Below are positions 10,099 to 19,049 of a stretch of 64,000 nucleotides of DNA, in pieces (positions within the stretch are counted from its first letter, which is position 1; each line of letters opens with the position of its first letter). The translations under genes were made by a program, and so were the position numbers. The notes beneath the pieces were generated by a model. That model had not been told where the DNA came from, did no database searches, and saw only the letters and a list, made by a program, of their open reading frames with translations. This stretch comes from DASWOJ01 sp964242415 (GTDB lineage: Bacteria > Pseudomonadota > Alphaproteobacteria > Acetobacterales > Acetobacteraceae), in NCBI GenBank assembly GCA_964242415.1, contig CAXTAT010000006.1:124001-188000 (forward strand), given 5' to 3'.

Positions 10099-11586
10099 TT
10101 ACGCCTGGTCCTCGTGCCAGGTACGGCCGTCGCGCTCGATCAGCGCGATGGAGGCGCTTGGTCCCCAGGTGCCCGCCGAGTACGGCCGCGGGCGTTCGGG
10201 ACGCGCAGCCCAGGCGTCCATCACCGGCTCCACCCAGCGCCAGGCGGCCTCCACCTCGTCGCGCCGCATGAACAGCGTGGAGTTGCCGCGCACGGTGTCC
10301 ATCAGCAGCCGCTCGTAGGCGTCGGGGTAGCGGGCGCCGAAGGTCTTCTCGAAGCTGATGTCCAAACCTGTCGGGCGAAGCTGCAAGCCGCCGGGGCCGG
10401 GCTCCTTGGTCATCACCTCCAGGCGCATGCCCTCCTCCGGCTGCAGGCGGATGATCAGCTTGTTGGGCGACAGCTCCGCCTGGTCGCTGGGGAAGATCGA
10501 GAACGGCAGGCTGCGGAACTGCACGACGATCTCGCTGAGCTTCTGCGGCAGGCGCTTGCCGGTGCGCAGGTAGAACGGCACCCCGGCCCAGCGACGGCTG
10601 TTCAGCTCGGCCTTGAGGGCGACGAAGGTTTCCGTCGTGCTGGGTTCGGCCATGCTGTTGCTGCCGTTGAGGTCGCGCAGGTAGCCCTCCACCGGCTTGC
10701 CGTCCACAGCGCCCGCCGTGTACTGGCCGCGCACCGTCAGCGCCGGCACCTCATGCGGCGCCATCGGGCGCAGGGTCCGCAGCACCTTCAGCTTCTCGTC
10801 GCGCACCGCGTCGGCCTCCAGCGACACCGGCGGCTCCATCGCCAGCAGGCATACCAGTTGCAGCATGTGGTTCTGCAGCATGTCGCGCAGCGCGCCGGAG
10901 TGGTCGTAGTAGCCGCCCCGGCCCTCCACCCCCACGGTCTCGGACACCGTGATCTGCACGTGGTCGATCACGTCCGCCGTCCACAGCCGCTCGAAGATCG
11001 TGTTGGCGAAGCGCAGGGACAGCAGATTCTGCACGGTCTCCTTGCCGAGGAAGTGGTCGATGCGGAAGGTGCGGGCCTCGGAGAAGTGGCGGCCGACCTC
11101 GTCGTTGATCGCCTCGGCGCTGGCCAGGTCGCGGCCGATGGGCTTCTCCAGCACCACCCGCGACTCGCCCGTCGCCAGCCCGGCGCGGGTGAGCGCCTGG
11201 CAGACGGGACCATACAGCTCCGGCGAGGTCGCCAGGTAGAACACCCTGATCCGGTCGGCATGCAGCAGGTTCTGCAAGCCGGACCAGTCGCCGTCCGGCG
11301 CCGCCGCGTCCAGCGGGACGTAGTGCAGGATGTCGAGGAACGCCGCCTGCGCCGACCCCTCCAGCGCGGCCGGGCTGACGTGCCGGCGCAGGGCCTCGGC
11401 GGCGCGGGCGCGGTAGGCGGCCGGGTCGAGTTCGGAGCGGGCGACGCCAATGATGCGGCTGCCAGAGGGGATCTGGCCGTCGCGGAAGCGGTAGTAGAGC
11501 GCCGGCAGCAGCTTCCGCAGCGTCAAGTCGCCGGTGGCGCCGAAGATGACGAAGTCGAACAGCGGGACGGGGATGATCTTCGACAT
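10099..11586 (-). CDS. zwf: Glucose-6-phosphate 1-dehydrogenase
   Basis: 495 residues, the usual length. NADP-binding GATGDL at 16-21, EKPIG at 147-151, and the active-site signature RIDHFLGKE at 175-183 with the catalytic His and Lys. It oxidises glucose 6-phosphate to 6-phosphogluconolactone in the cytosol, feeding the Entner-Doudoroff and pentose phosphate routes and making NADPH. No pgl or edd lies adjacent. The ATG at 11586 begins MSKIIPVPLFDF, a typical N-terminus. Confidence 0.96.
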   Translation of the reverse strand: MSKIIPVPLFDFVIFGATGDLTLRKLLPALYYRFRDGQIPSGSRIIGVARSELDPAAYRARAAEALRRHVSPAALEGSAQAAFLDILHYVPLDAAAPDGDWSGLQNLLHADRIRVFYLATSPELYGPVCQALTRAGLATGESRVVLEKPIGRDLASAEAINDEVGRHFSEARTFRIDHFLGKETVQNLLSLRFANTIFERLWTADVIDHVQITVSETVGVEGRGGYYDHSGALRDMLQNHMLQLVCLLAMEPPVSLEADAVRDEKLKVLRTLRPMAPHEVPALTVRGQYTAGAVDGKPVEGYLRDLNGSNSMAEPSTTETFVALKAELNSRRWAGVPFYLRTGKRLPQKLSEIVVQFRSLPFSIFPSDQAELSPNKLIIRLQPEEGMRLEVMTKEPGPGGLQLRPTGLDISFEKTFGARYPDAYERLLMDTVRGNSTLFMRRDEVEAAWRWVEPVMDAWAARPERPRPYSAGTWGPSASIALIERDGRTWHEDQA

Positions 11587-11663
11587 GCGGCCGTATCTCC
11601 AAGGCGAATGCCCGGACTATGCTGCAACACGGTGAGGTTGTCGCCGCGAAATCGCCGGGTCGG

Positions 11664-11885
11664 TCAGGCATGGCGGCGGGCGAGCGCCCATCCGGCCAGG
11701 CCAGCCGGGAGCAGCATGGTGGCCACTCGCTCCGGCGCACCGATGGCGGTTAGGCTCGGCTTCCCGGTCGATAGGCCGCTGAGCAGCACCGATCTGCCAG
11801 CCGGGGGCGCGAGATTGGTCAGCGTAAGGGTGATCGAACTGCCGGTCGCGACGGATGCGTTGGCGGTAGGTGCTGGCGTTCCCAT
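11664..11885 (-). pseudogene. Decayed PEP-CTERM protein tail
   Basis: A 73-codon frame whose last part (MLLPAGLAGWALARRHA) has the hydrophobic helix and basic end of a PEP-CTERM sorting signal, but the PEP motif itself is eroded to ERV. Upstream it keeps a Ser/Thr/Leu-rich beta-type stretch (VATGSSITLTLTNLAP). There is no signal peptide or full-length ectodomain. It follows the intact PEP-CTERM gene and its terminator on the same strand, so it looks like the surviving end of a second such gene. Confidence 0.45.
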
Positions 11886-11957
11886 GGCCGGTCAGCGGCG
11901 TCGCCGCCCGCTTCATAGCGAGCGGTCGGACCGGGGTTCGGAGGGAAACGGCATGCA

Positions 11958-11988
11958 TGAAAAGGGCGGCGCCAGATTGCGCCGCCCT
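11958..11988 (-). terminator. Rho-independent terminator of the PEP-CTERM gene
   Basis: A perfect 10-bp stem (11963-11972 with 11979-11988, AGGGCGGCGC type) and a 6-nt loop, followed on the minus strand by TTTT. It lies 25 bp after the stop of the gene at 12014-12718. Confidence 0.85.
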
Positions 11989-12013
11989 GTAAGGAAACCT
12001 GACAGTCTGGCCA

Positions 12014-12718
12014 TCAGCGGCGGCGGCGCACCAGGCTCAGGCCGGCCAGGGCAGTGCCGAGCAGTGCCAAGCTGATAGGTTCCGGCACTGGCGTCGGGTT
12101 GGTGAGGTCGGTGAGTTGCAGGCCGCTCAACACCACCGAGCCTCCGGTTGAGGCAGCATCCTCCGCCAGCGTGATCGTCTCGGTGCTGCTTTGCGCGGTG
12201 AAGCTGTAGAGTTCGGTGTGGAACGGTGTGAGGGCTGCGCCTGCCGGATCGACGGCCGACAGCAAGTAGCTCAAATTGGAGGCTCCTGTCGCCATGATAT
12301 CAAGCTGGGGAGTGCCGGTCTGGGCGGACCGTGCATTGGCCAATACGCTAATCTGGTAGCTGTCGCCGACGGTGAAGCCGCCGATGGTCTGCGACATGCT
12401 GTCGCCTGGGTTCGCCAGGAAGCCTGCGACGGTCGTGCCGGAGGGCAAGGCGCCGTTGTTCCAATAGCCGTTCATGTTGAATTGGCTCTGGCCGTCGTAG
12501 GACGTCACGCCGGGTGTAGATTTGGTGTTGAGGTTGGCGGTCCAGCCGGGGATATTGTACTTTGCGCCGTTGGCGTCGAACGTCCGGGTGACGCCCTTAC
12601 TGTTCAAGCTGGTGTCAACGTCGCTGAAATTCGGGTCCACGATAACAGGCCCCGCAAGGGCTGACCCAGCGATCAGCAGGCCAGTCAAGGAGGCGAGCAG
12701 CAATTTTTGCGCTTGCAT
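12014..12718 (-). CDS. PEP-CTERM sorting domain protein (exported)
   Basis: 234 residues. A signal peptide of about 22 residues (MQAQKLLLASLTGLLIAGSA, ending ALA) is followed by a Ser/Thr/Asn/Gly-rich beta domain. The C-terminus is VPEP (about 211-214), a hydrophobic helix, then RRRR. This is the sorting signal recognised by exosortase (EpsH/XrtA type), placing the protein on the cell surface or in matrix. The ectodomain resembles the jelly-roll type PEP-CTERM proteins, but I do not recognise a function. No exosortase gene is in the window. A perfect TTAAGA/TCTTAA inverted repeat (12728-12742) lies just upstream of the start. Confidence 0.88.
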   Translation of the reverse strand: MQAQKLLLASLTGLLIAGSALAGPVIVDPNFSDVDTSLNSKGVTRTFDANGAKYNIPGWTANLNTKSTPGVTSYDGQSQFNMNGYWNNGALPSGTTVAGFLANPGDSMSQTIGGFTVGDSYQISVLANARSAQTGTPQLDIMATGASNLSYLLSAVDPAGAALTPFHTELYSFTAQSSTETITLAEDAASTGGSVVLSGLQLTDLTNPTPVPEPISLALLGTALAGLSLVRRRR

Positions 12719-12727
12719 GGGGGTGCC

Positions 12728-12742
12728 TTAAGAGTTTCTTAA
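12728..12742. promoter_or_regulatory. Inverted repeat TTAAGA-N3-TCTTAA before the PEP-CTERM gene
   Basis: Perfect 6-bp arms 9 to 24 nt upstream of the ATG at 12718, overlapping the AAGG that would act as ribosome binding site on the minus strand. It could be an operator or an mRNA hairpin hiding the Shine-Dalgarno sequence; the sequence alone does not decide. Confidence 0.35.
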
Positions 12743-12924
12743 CCGTTATTGCAGGTGTTGTGCCAGCGCGTTCTGAGGCTTTCGTCATTGGCGCTGAATG
12801 TCAGGAAATGTTGGAGGTGTAAGTTTTCCCGACTCCGAAACGGAGCAGAATTCAAATAAGCCGGGGAAAACAGCGGTAACGATTCGATACAGCCAGTTGC
12901 GGTCGCCTGCGCTAGGCTTGCGCC

Positions 12925-14241
12925 ATGGATACCGCCGCCCTCAACGCCACCATCCGTTTCGGCCTGGGCCATGCCGCCGGCCAGCCCCTGCCCGCCGACC
13001 CCAGGCGCTGGCTGGCCGATCAGCTCGCACGGCCCGACCCGGCGCCTGCCACCGGCGCAACCATCGCCGACGCCCTGATGGCCCGCCGCCAAGACCGCCT
13101 CGACCGCCCGCCGGGCGGCGAGCAGGCCCGGGGCGGACCCACCCGCGCCCGCACCCTGGCCCTGTCCGAACAGGCGGCCCTGCTCGACCAGGCCCTGCTG
13201 ACCCCCGCGCCGTTCCGCGAGCGCCTGGTCCACTTCTGGGCCAACCACTTCACCGTCAGCGTGCGCGTCGGGCAGGTCGGCCCGATGATCGGCCCCTATG
13301 TCCGCGAGGCCATCCGCCCGCATGTCACCGGGCGGTTTGGCGACATGCTGCTGGCCGTCATCCGGCACCCCGCCATGCTGATCTACTTGAACAACGCCAC
13401 GTCGGCCGGGCCGAACAGCCCGGGCGGCCAGCGCACCGGCCGCGGCCTGAACGAGAACCTGGCGCGCGAGTGCCTGGAGCTGCACACGCTTGGTCGAGCG
13501 GGCACCCCGGCCGCCGGCTACACCCAGACCGACGTGACCGAGTTCGCCCGCATCCTGACCGGCTGGTCCGTCGAGCGCGAGGAGGAGCCGCTGGGCTTCC
13601 GCTTCCGCCCGGGGATGCATGAGCCTGGCGCCAGGACCCTGCTCGGCCAGTCGTTCCCCGACGGCGAGGAGGGCGGCATCGCGGCGCTGGCGTTCCTGGC
13701 CGGGCACCCGGCCACCCACCATGCGCTGGCCACGAAGCTGGTGCAGCACTTCACGGCCGACGTGCCGCCGCCGGATGCGGTGCGCCGGATCGAGGGCGTG
13801 CTGCGCGACACCGGCGGCGACCTGGGTGCGGCGTCCCTGGCGCTGGTGGACCTGCCCGCCGCCTGGCAGCCGCTGACGAAGCTGCGGCCGCCGCAGGACT
13901 TCGTCATCGCGGCCCTGCGCGCCTCGGGCCTGCCGGAGGGGCATCGGCCGGACCCGGCGGGCATCATGGGCGCGCTGGGGCAGCCGTTCTTCAACGCGCC
14001 CGCCCCGATCGGCTGGCCCGATACCGCCGAGGACTGGGCGGGGCCGGAGGCGCTGCTGCGCCGGGTTGATTGGGCCTATGGCTTTGCCGGGCGGGAGGAG
14101 CTGCCGGACCCCGGAACGCTGGCCACCACCGCGCTCGGCCCGCTGCTGTCCGCGGCGACGGCGAACGAGATGCGCCATGCCGGCTCTCGCCGCGACGCGC
14201 TGACCCTGCTGCTGGCCTCCCCCGAATTCCAAAGGCGCTGA
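12925..14241 (+). CDS. DUF1800 domain protein
   Basis: 438 residues, typical family length. Characteristic blocks are FRERLVHFWANHFTVS (about 98-113), LNENLARECLELHTLG and FARILTGWSV, with PPQDFVIAALRA in the C-terminal half. DUF1800 proteins almost always sit before a DUF1501 gene, as here, and the pair is exported or envelope associated in other bacteria. Biochemical role is unknown. The next gene starts 1 bp after the stop, so they form an operon. The ATG at 12925 agrees with the family start. Confidence 0.9.
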   Translation: MDTAALNATIRFGLGHAAGQPLPADPRRWLADQLARPDPAPATGATIADALMARRQDRLDRPPGGEQARGGPTRARTLALSEQAALLDQALLTPAPFRERLVHFWANHFTVSVRVGQVGPMIGPYVREAIRPHVTGRFGDMLLAVIRHPAMLIYLNNATSAGPNSPGGQRTGRGLNENLARECLELHTLGRAGTPAAGYTQTDVTEFARILTGWSVEREEEPLGFRFRPGMHEPGARTLLGQSFPDGEEGGIAALAFLAGHPATHHALATKLVQHFTADVPPPDAVRRIEGVLRDTGGDLGAASLALVDLPAAWQPLTKLRPPQDFVIAALRASGLPEGHRPDPAGIMGALGQPFFNAPAPIGWPDTAEDWAGPEALLRRVDWAYGFAGREELPDPGTLATTALGPLLSAATANEMRHAGSRRDALTLLLASPEFQRR

Positions 14242-14242
14242 T

Positions 14243-15451
14243 ATGCAAACCTTCCTGCACCAACCGCAACTGGGCCGTCGCGCCGCGCTGCTCGGCCTTG
14301 GTGCCGCCATCACCCTGGGCCGCGCCTCCCTGGCGGTGGCCGCCGCGCCGACCGAGCGGCGGCTGGTCGTCGTCATCCTGCGCGGCGCCTTGGACGGCAT
14401 GGCGGCGGTCGTGCCGTATGGCGACGCGGTGCTGGCGGGATTGCGGGCCAACCTGGTGCCGCCGGGGCCGGGGGAGGCTGGCGGGCTGCTGGACCTCGGC
14501 GGCTTCTTTGGGCTGCATCCTGCCCTGGCCGGGCTGCATGGCATGTACCGCGCGGGCGACCTGCTGCCGGTGCACGCCGTCGCCGGGCACGTCCGCACGC
14601 GCAGCCACTTTGAGGCGCAGGACCTGATGGAGTCCGGCGCCGACCAGCGGCTGTCCAGCGGCTGGCTGAACCGCGCCGTGCAGGGCATGCCGCCGCGCGG
14701 GGACAGCGGGGCGCCGCTGTCGGTCGGCGTGTCGCTGCCGCTGTTGCTGCGCGGCCCCGCGGTGGTGGGCAGCTTCGCCCCCAGCGGCCTCGCCCAGCCG
14801 TTGCCGGACCTGTATGCCAGGCTGGCCGCCCTGCACTCGACCGATCCCATCACTGGCCCGGCGTTCCGCCAGGGCCTGCAGGAGCGCGGCTTCACCACTG
14901 CCCAGCTCACCGGGAGCGACATGCGGGGCGGGGCGCAGCCGGACCGCAACGGCTTTCCCGCCCTTGCCGCCACGGCGGGCAAGCTGCTGGCCGCGCCGGA
15001 CGGCCCGCGCATCGCGGCGATGGAGCTGGGCGGTTGGGACACCCACCAGGCGCAGGCGCAGCGCCTAACGCGGCCGTTGCAGCAGCTTGACGCCGGGCTG
15101 GTGGCGCTGCGCGATGCGCTGGGGCCGGTGTGGGCGGATACGGCGGTGCTGGTGATGACGGAGTTCGGCCGCACTGCCCGCGCCAACGGCACCGGCGGCA
15201 CCGACCATGGCACCGGGACCGTCGCCTTCGTGGCCGGCGGGGCGGTGCGCGGCGGGCGCGTGCTGGCGGACTGGCCGGGCCTGGCGGACGGGCAGTTGCT
15301 GGAGGGGCGGGACCTGCAGCCCACCCTGGACCTGCGCGGGCTGGCGAAGGGCTTGCTGGCGGCGCATCTCGGCCTGTCGCCGGCCGCCCTGCTGCGTGCC
15401 TTTCCCGGCAGCGAGGCTGTCAGCCCCGTGGCTGGGCTGCTGCGCGCCTGA
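14243..15451 (+). CDS. DUF1501 domain protein, Tat-type signal
   Basis: 402 residues. The N-terminus carries a twin-arginine motif (LGRRAALLGLG, about residues 10-20) and an Ala-rich hydrophobic core, implying Tat export. The body follows the alkaline-phosphatase-like DUF1501 pattern: VVVILRGALDGM near 36-47, ELGGWDTHQAQ in the middle, and VLVMTEFGRTARANGTGGTD, then HG, near the C-terminus, with Asp/His residues positioned as metal ligands. Partner of the DUF1800 gene directly upstream. Family function remains undefined; a sulfatase/phosphatase-like fold is suggested. Confidence 0.9.
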   Translation: MQTFLHQPQLGRRAALLGLGAAITLGRASLAVAAAPTERRLVVVILRGALDGMAAVVPYGDAVLAGLRANLVPPGPGEAGGLLDLGGFFGLHPALAGLHGMYRAGDLLPVHAVAGHVRTRSHFEAQDLMESGADQRLSSGWLNRAVQGMPPRGDSGAPLSVGVSLPLLLRGPAVVGSFAPSGLAQPLPDLYARLAALHSTDPITGPAFRQGLQERGFTTAQLTGSDMRGGAQPDRNGFPALAATAGKLLAAPDGPRIAAMELGGWDTHQAQAQRLTRPLQQLDAGLVALRDALGPVWADTAVLVMTEFGRTARANGTGGTDHGTGTVAFVAGGAVRGGRVLADWPGLADGQLLEGRDLQPTLDLRGLAKGLLAAHLGLSPAALLRAFPGSEAVSPVAGLLRA

Positions 15452-15494
15452 CTTCAGCGGTCCTTTGCCCTGACCGGAGGGCAGTTCCGCCGTT

Positions 15495-15599
15495 CGTCAT
15501 CGCGAAGGGCGCTTGCGACGCGGCAATGCAGGGGCACGGGACCGCAACTCCAGCCCGCGCACCCCTGGATTGCCGCGCCGAAGCCGGCTCGCAATGACG
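15495..15599. repeat. Palindromic repeat, family B, copy B1
   Basis: Starts CGTCATCGCGAAGGGCGCTT and ends with CCTGGATTGCCGCGCCGAAG and GGCTCGCAATGACG. The two ends are inverted copies, able to fold as one long hairpin. Lies between the DUF1501 and methyltransferase genes. Confidence 0.85.
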
Positions 15600-15695
15600 T
15601 TGGCTGACTTGGGAGCTGCCTGGGGGGCTGCCTGCGCGGTTGCACCCGCGCACGCCGCGCCCTAGCAGGAGCGCAGCATTATCAGAGGTACGGTT

Positions 15696-17501
15696 TTGGA
15701 CATTCTCTGGCCCGAAGGCGAGCGTATCCCCCTGCCCTGCCCGGTGTGCGGCACCCCCGGCCCGCATCCGGTGCTGCTGCGCGCCGGGGCGCCCGCCCAG
15801 GCGCTGATCCGCTGCACCGCCTGTACGGCCTGCTTCTTCCAGGACACGACCCAGCCCGACTACGCCAACCGGGCCGAGGCGGAGGTGTTCCAGCAGATGT
15901 ACCTGGAGCAGAACGCCGGCATCCACCACATGACCGGCGTGCTGTTCCGGCTGGATGATCCCGGCATCGACAGCCTGCTGGATGTCGGCTGCGGCTTCGG
16001 CTACCCCGTCGATCTCGCCGCCAAGGTGCTGGGCTGGCGGGCCTGCGGCGTGGATCCGGCCGAATACGCCCAGGCCGGCGCCCGGCTGCTGGGTGCGGAC
16101 CTGCGGCAGGAGTACCTGGCGGACGCCTCCGCGCTGGGCGAGCCGTTCGGCCTCGTGATGGGGTCGGAGGTGGTCGAGCACATCAGCGAGCCTTATCCGT
16201 TCCTGGCGCTGCTGCGGCGTTGGATGAGGCCGGACGGGACCTTGGTGCTGACCACGCCCGATGCCGCCATGCTGACGCCGGGGCAGGACGCGGCCATCAT
16301 GTTCTGCATGCTGTCGGTGGGGCTGCACATGATCCTGTATACGGCGCAGGCGATGGAGGCGATGCTGCGACGGGCGGGCTTTGCCCATGTGCATATCGAG
16401 TGCGCCAGCAACAACCTGATTGCCTTCGCCGCCGACCACCCGCTGCGCTTCCACCCCGACGCTGCGGCCCGCCACCTGCAGGGTTACCGCGCCTACTTGC
16501 AGCACCTGGTCGGGACGGCCGAGCCTGGGTCGCCCTTGTGGAACGGCGCGGCGGGACGGCTGTTCGCCCATGACTGCCACGGCGCCCCGCTGCAAGATGC
16601 GCTGGCGCAGTGGGACCGCATCGCCGCAACCTGGCGGGCGCGCGGCATCGACCTGGCCCGGCGCCGCCTGCCGCCGCCGGTGGCCGAGCTGCGATTCGGC
16701 CAGGACCCGCTGGCCCTGCTGGTGGCCCAGGCGGCGACGCAGCCGTTCAACCTGGGCGGCGTGCTGTACGGCCGCGCCGTGCTGGAGCGCCGCATGCCCG
16801 GCAGCATCCCGGAGGGCGTGCTGGCCTATGCCCGCCCGGCGTTCCGGGTGGCGGTGGAGGCTCGGCGCGTGCTGGAGGAGTGTGGCCTGATCGACCTGGA
16901 CCTGCACCAGTCCGCCTGGCAGGCGCGGCTGCTGATGCTGGACTGCCTGGTGGAGCTGGCGCCGGAGATGGAGGTCGAAATGCTGGCCGCCCTGGCTGCG
17001 CCGTCCGCCCCTGGGCTGGCCGGGCGCATCGACATCCCGCGGGTCCGCCTGCTGCCGCGGCTGGTGCCGCCGTTCATGCGGCTGGTCGGGGAAGGCCGGT
17101 ATGCCGAGGCGTCGCGGCTGGAGCCGTTCCTGCGGAACCTGGATGCTGTTTGCGACGTGCCCTACCCCGACCCACCGACGCTGCTGCTGATGCTGTTTCA
17201 GATCGGCATCCTGCGGCTGAACTTCCGGCGCGACGTGCCCGCCGCACGCGCCGCCTTCGCGCACATGGCGGAGCACGCCGCCGGCTGGGCCCCGCAACCG
17301 GCGTGGACGGCGGCGGTGCGCCCGTTGCTGGACCTCGCCACCGCGCATGTCGCGCTGGCGGACCGCATGGGCGCCCCGGAGGCAACGTCCAGCCCGGTTG
17401 CGGAGGCGGTGCCGCCCGGCCTCGCACCCGCAGCCAAACCGGCCAAGCGGAAGCCCCAAGCCGCGGCCCGGCGCCGGAGGGCGGCCGCGCCAGCCGGCTA
17501 G
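15696..17501 (+). CDS. Zinc-ribbon class I SAM methyltransferase with long C-terminal extension
   Basis: 601 residues; TTG start at 15696 with AGAGG 8 nt upstream. A Cys cluster at 15-18 (CPVC) and 40-46 (CTACTAC) makes a zinc ribbon. Then a SAM-binding motif I, LLDVGCGFGY (94-103), and EVVEHISEPYPFL (a methyltransferase post-motif segment). The domain resembles C-methyltransferases acting on sugars or cell-surface glycans. From about 270 to 570 there is a mostly helical extension that I do not recognise, ending in an Ala/Pro/Lys/Arg-rich tail (about 560-601). Stands alone between two family B repeats. Confidence 0.75.
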   Translation: MDILWPEGERIPLPCPVCGTPGPHPVLLRAGAPAQALIRCTACTACFFQDTTQPDYANRAEAEVFQQMYLEQNAGIHHMTGVLFRLDDPGIDSLLDVGCGFGYPVDLAAKVLGWRACGVDPAEYAQAGARLLGADLRQEYLADASALGEPFGLVMGSEVVEHISEPYPFLALLRRWMRPDGTLVLTTPDAAMLTPGQDAAIMFCMLSVGLHMILYTAQAMEAMLRRAGFAHVHIECASNNLIAFAADHPLRFHPDAAARHLQGYRAYLQHLVGTAEPGSPLWNGAAGRLFAHDCHGAPLQDALAQWDRIAATWRARGIDLARRRLPPPVAELRFGQDPLALLVAQAATQPFNLGGVLYGRAVLERRMPGSIPEGVLAYARPAFRVAVEARRVLEECGLIDLDLHQSAWQARLLMLDCLVELAPEMEVEMLAALAAPSAPGLAGRIDIPRVRLLPRLVPPFMRLVGEGRYAEASRLEPFLRNLDAVCDVPYPDPPTLLLMLFQIGILRLNFRRDVPAARAAFAHMAEHAAGWAPQPAWTAAVRPLLDLATAHVALADRMGAPEATSSPVAEAVPPGLAPAAKPAKRKPQAAARRRRAAAPAG

Positions 17502-17970
17502 AGGGACGTTTCGAAAGTCGTGATCCGTTGTCTGGTAAGGGGAGTTTCTCATCCATGGCGGCTTGTCGTTTGATATCGAACTAATATCCCCGGGTCTTTG
17601 CGTTGGCTGGTCTGCCGACTTGTCCTCTCGTCATTGCCCCATCTGTCATTGCGGGAGCGCTTGCGGCGTGGCAATCCAGGGATTGCAAGGCCGGAACTGC
17701 GGGGCGTGCCCCCTGGATTGCCGCGCCGAAGCCGGCTCGCAATGACGACCGATAGATACATACGCGGCCGTAATTGTTGGGGCGGGGGGCGTTTGGCGCG
17801 CGTCGGCTGACGCGGCGGCGGCGGTCGGGTAAGGTGGCGCGGATCTGCCAACCCCCCAGTCCCAAGCCAAGGAATGCCGCCCATGCTGTCCCGCCGCACG
17901 GCGATCACCCCACCTGCCAGCCCGGGCCTGCTGCGCCGACGGATGCCAAGCGCCGCGGCCTGCACGCGGC
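17502..17970. other. 469-bp intergenic stretch with repeat B2
   Basis: No convincing gene. It contains family B repeat B2 and an extra half-site (CGTCATTGCCCC) just before it. The remainder up to the small zinc-ribbon gene shows no recognisable feature; long frames here are the usual GC-rich open frames. Confidence 0.6.
17645..17747. repeat. Palindromic repeat, family B, copy B2
   Basis: GTCATTGCGGGAGCGCTTGC at the left and CCTGGATTGCCGCGCCGAAG...CGCAATGACG at the right, inverted with respect to each other. The right 45 bp is nearly identical to B1. Confidence 0.85.
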
Positions 17971-18276
17971 GTGGCGAGTCCTAGCCCGGTGTCGGACCAA
18001 TCCCCGGCCACCGCCGAGCAGGCCATCGAGTTCTTCCGCCGCAAGGGCGCCGATGGCCCCTGCCCGATCTGCCGCCACCCGAAGTGGCTGCTGCACTCCG
18101 GCGTGGACCGCGGCGTGGACGTGTTCCGCGTGCCACGCCAGGTCGATTACATCGTCAGCAACCTGCAGGTGTATGTGATGATCTGCGAGAATTGCGGCTT
18201 CGTGCGCCAGCACGTCCGCGACCTGGTGGATGGCGCGATCGACCCGCCCGGCGGCCTGTCCCTGCCCACCGAGTAG
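17971..18276 (+). CDS. Small zinc-ribbon protein of unknown function
   Basis: 101 residues from GTG 17971; a second GTG at 17989 would give 95. CPIC and, about 45 residues later, CENC form a probable zinc-binding site. Between them is a beta-rich core (VDYIVSNLQVYVMICENCGF), and ARPLVDG-like acidic ends. The layout is typical of small rubredoxin-like zinc-ribbon proteins, but I do not recognise a named family. It precedes the DUF1345 gene by 92 bp on the same strand. Confidence 0.65.
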   Translation: MASPSPVSDQSPATAEQAIEFFRRKGADGPCPICRHPKWLLHSGVDRGVDVFRVPRQVDYIVSNLQVYVMICENCGFVRQHVRDLVDGAIDPPGGLSLPTE

Positions 18277-18368
18277 GCCGCCCCGCCTTCATGGCCCCAC
18301 CTGCCGCGGGATGCCTGGTGCAGCGGGGCAACGTCGGGCGGGGCTGCCGTCACCAGCAGGAGACCTGA

Positions 18369-19049
18369 ATGGCGTCCTTTGGCATGGCCGCACCTTGGCC
18401 GCTTCGCGTCGTCCGCGCGCATCCGCGCATCAGCACGGGGCTGCTGGTCAGCCTGCTGTCGTACTTCGTGCTGCCGGACGCCCTGATGCCCTCGGCGCGC
18501 GCGGTGCTGGCATGGGACATCGGCTCCTTGGTGCTGCTGCTGCTGGCCGGCATCCTGTTCGCCCGCGGCGGCGCCACGATGGAGCGGGCCGCCGCCGAGC
18601 AGGAGGAGGGCGAGTGGACGATCTTCTTCATCACCCTGGCCGGGGTGGTATTCAGCTTCGTCGCGCTGACGGTGGTGTTCGGCGGGGTGAAGGACATGAC
18701 GCCAGACGTGCGCCGGTTCCATGTCGGCCTGGTCGCGGCGACGCTGCTGCTATCCTGGCTGGTCACGCATGTCGTGTTCGCGATGCGTTACGCGCACGAG
18801 TATTATGCCAAGGACCTGGGCGGCCCGGACATCGACCGCGGGCTGGAGTTCCCGGGCGGGGAGCCGCCGGATTACTGGGACTTCGTTTACTTCGCCATCG
18901 TCCTCGGCATGACGTTCCAGGTCTCGGATGTGCAGATCACCGCGCGGAAGCTGCGGCGGCTGGCGACGGTGCACGGGCTGATCGGCTTCCTGTTCAACAC
19001 GGTCGTCGTGGCGCTGACGGTCAACATCGCCGCAAGCCTGCTGTCGTAG
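18369..19049 (+). CDS. DUF1345 integral membrane protein
   Basis: 226 residues with CAGGAG before the ATG. Five or so hydrophobic helices: STGLLVSLLSYFVL, IGSLVLLLLAGILFA, TIFFITLAGVVFSFVAL, LVAATLLLSWLVTHVVFA and the C-terminal LIGFLFNTVVVALTVN. The family-specific block PPDYWDFVYFAIVLGMTFQV (about 170-190) is present. Inner-membrane protein of unknown role. Its stop codon abuts, base to base, the stop of the small membrane protein on the other strand. Confidence 0.9.
   Translation: MASFGMAAPWPLRVVRAHPRISTGLLVSLLSYFVLPDALMPSARAVLAWDIGSLVLLLLAGILFARGGATMERAAAEQEEGEWTIFFITLAGVVFSFVALTVVFGGVKDMTPDVRRFHVGLVAATLLLSWLVTHVVFAMRYAHEYYAKDLGGPDIDRGLEFPGGEPPDYWDFVYFAIVLGMTFQVSDVQITARKLRRLATVHGLIGFLFNTVVVALTVNIAASLLS

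Noticed and set aside
12739..15324. 861-codon minus-strand frame opposite the DUF1800/DUF1501 genes
   Set aside because: Composition is that of a shadow frame (Arg, Gln, Pro rich) and the plus-strand products carry clear family motifs.
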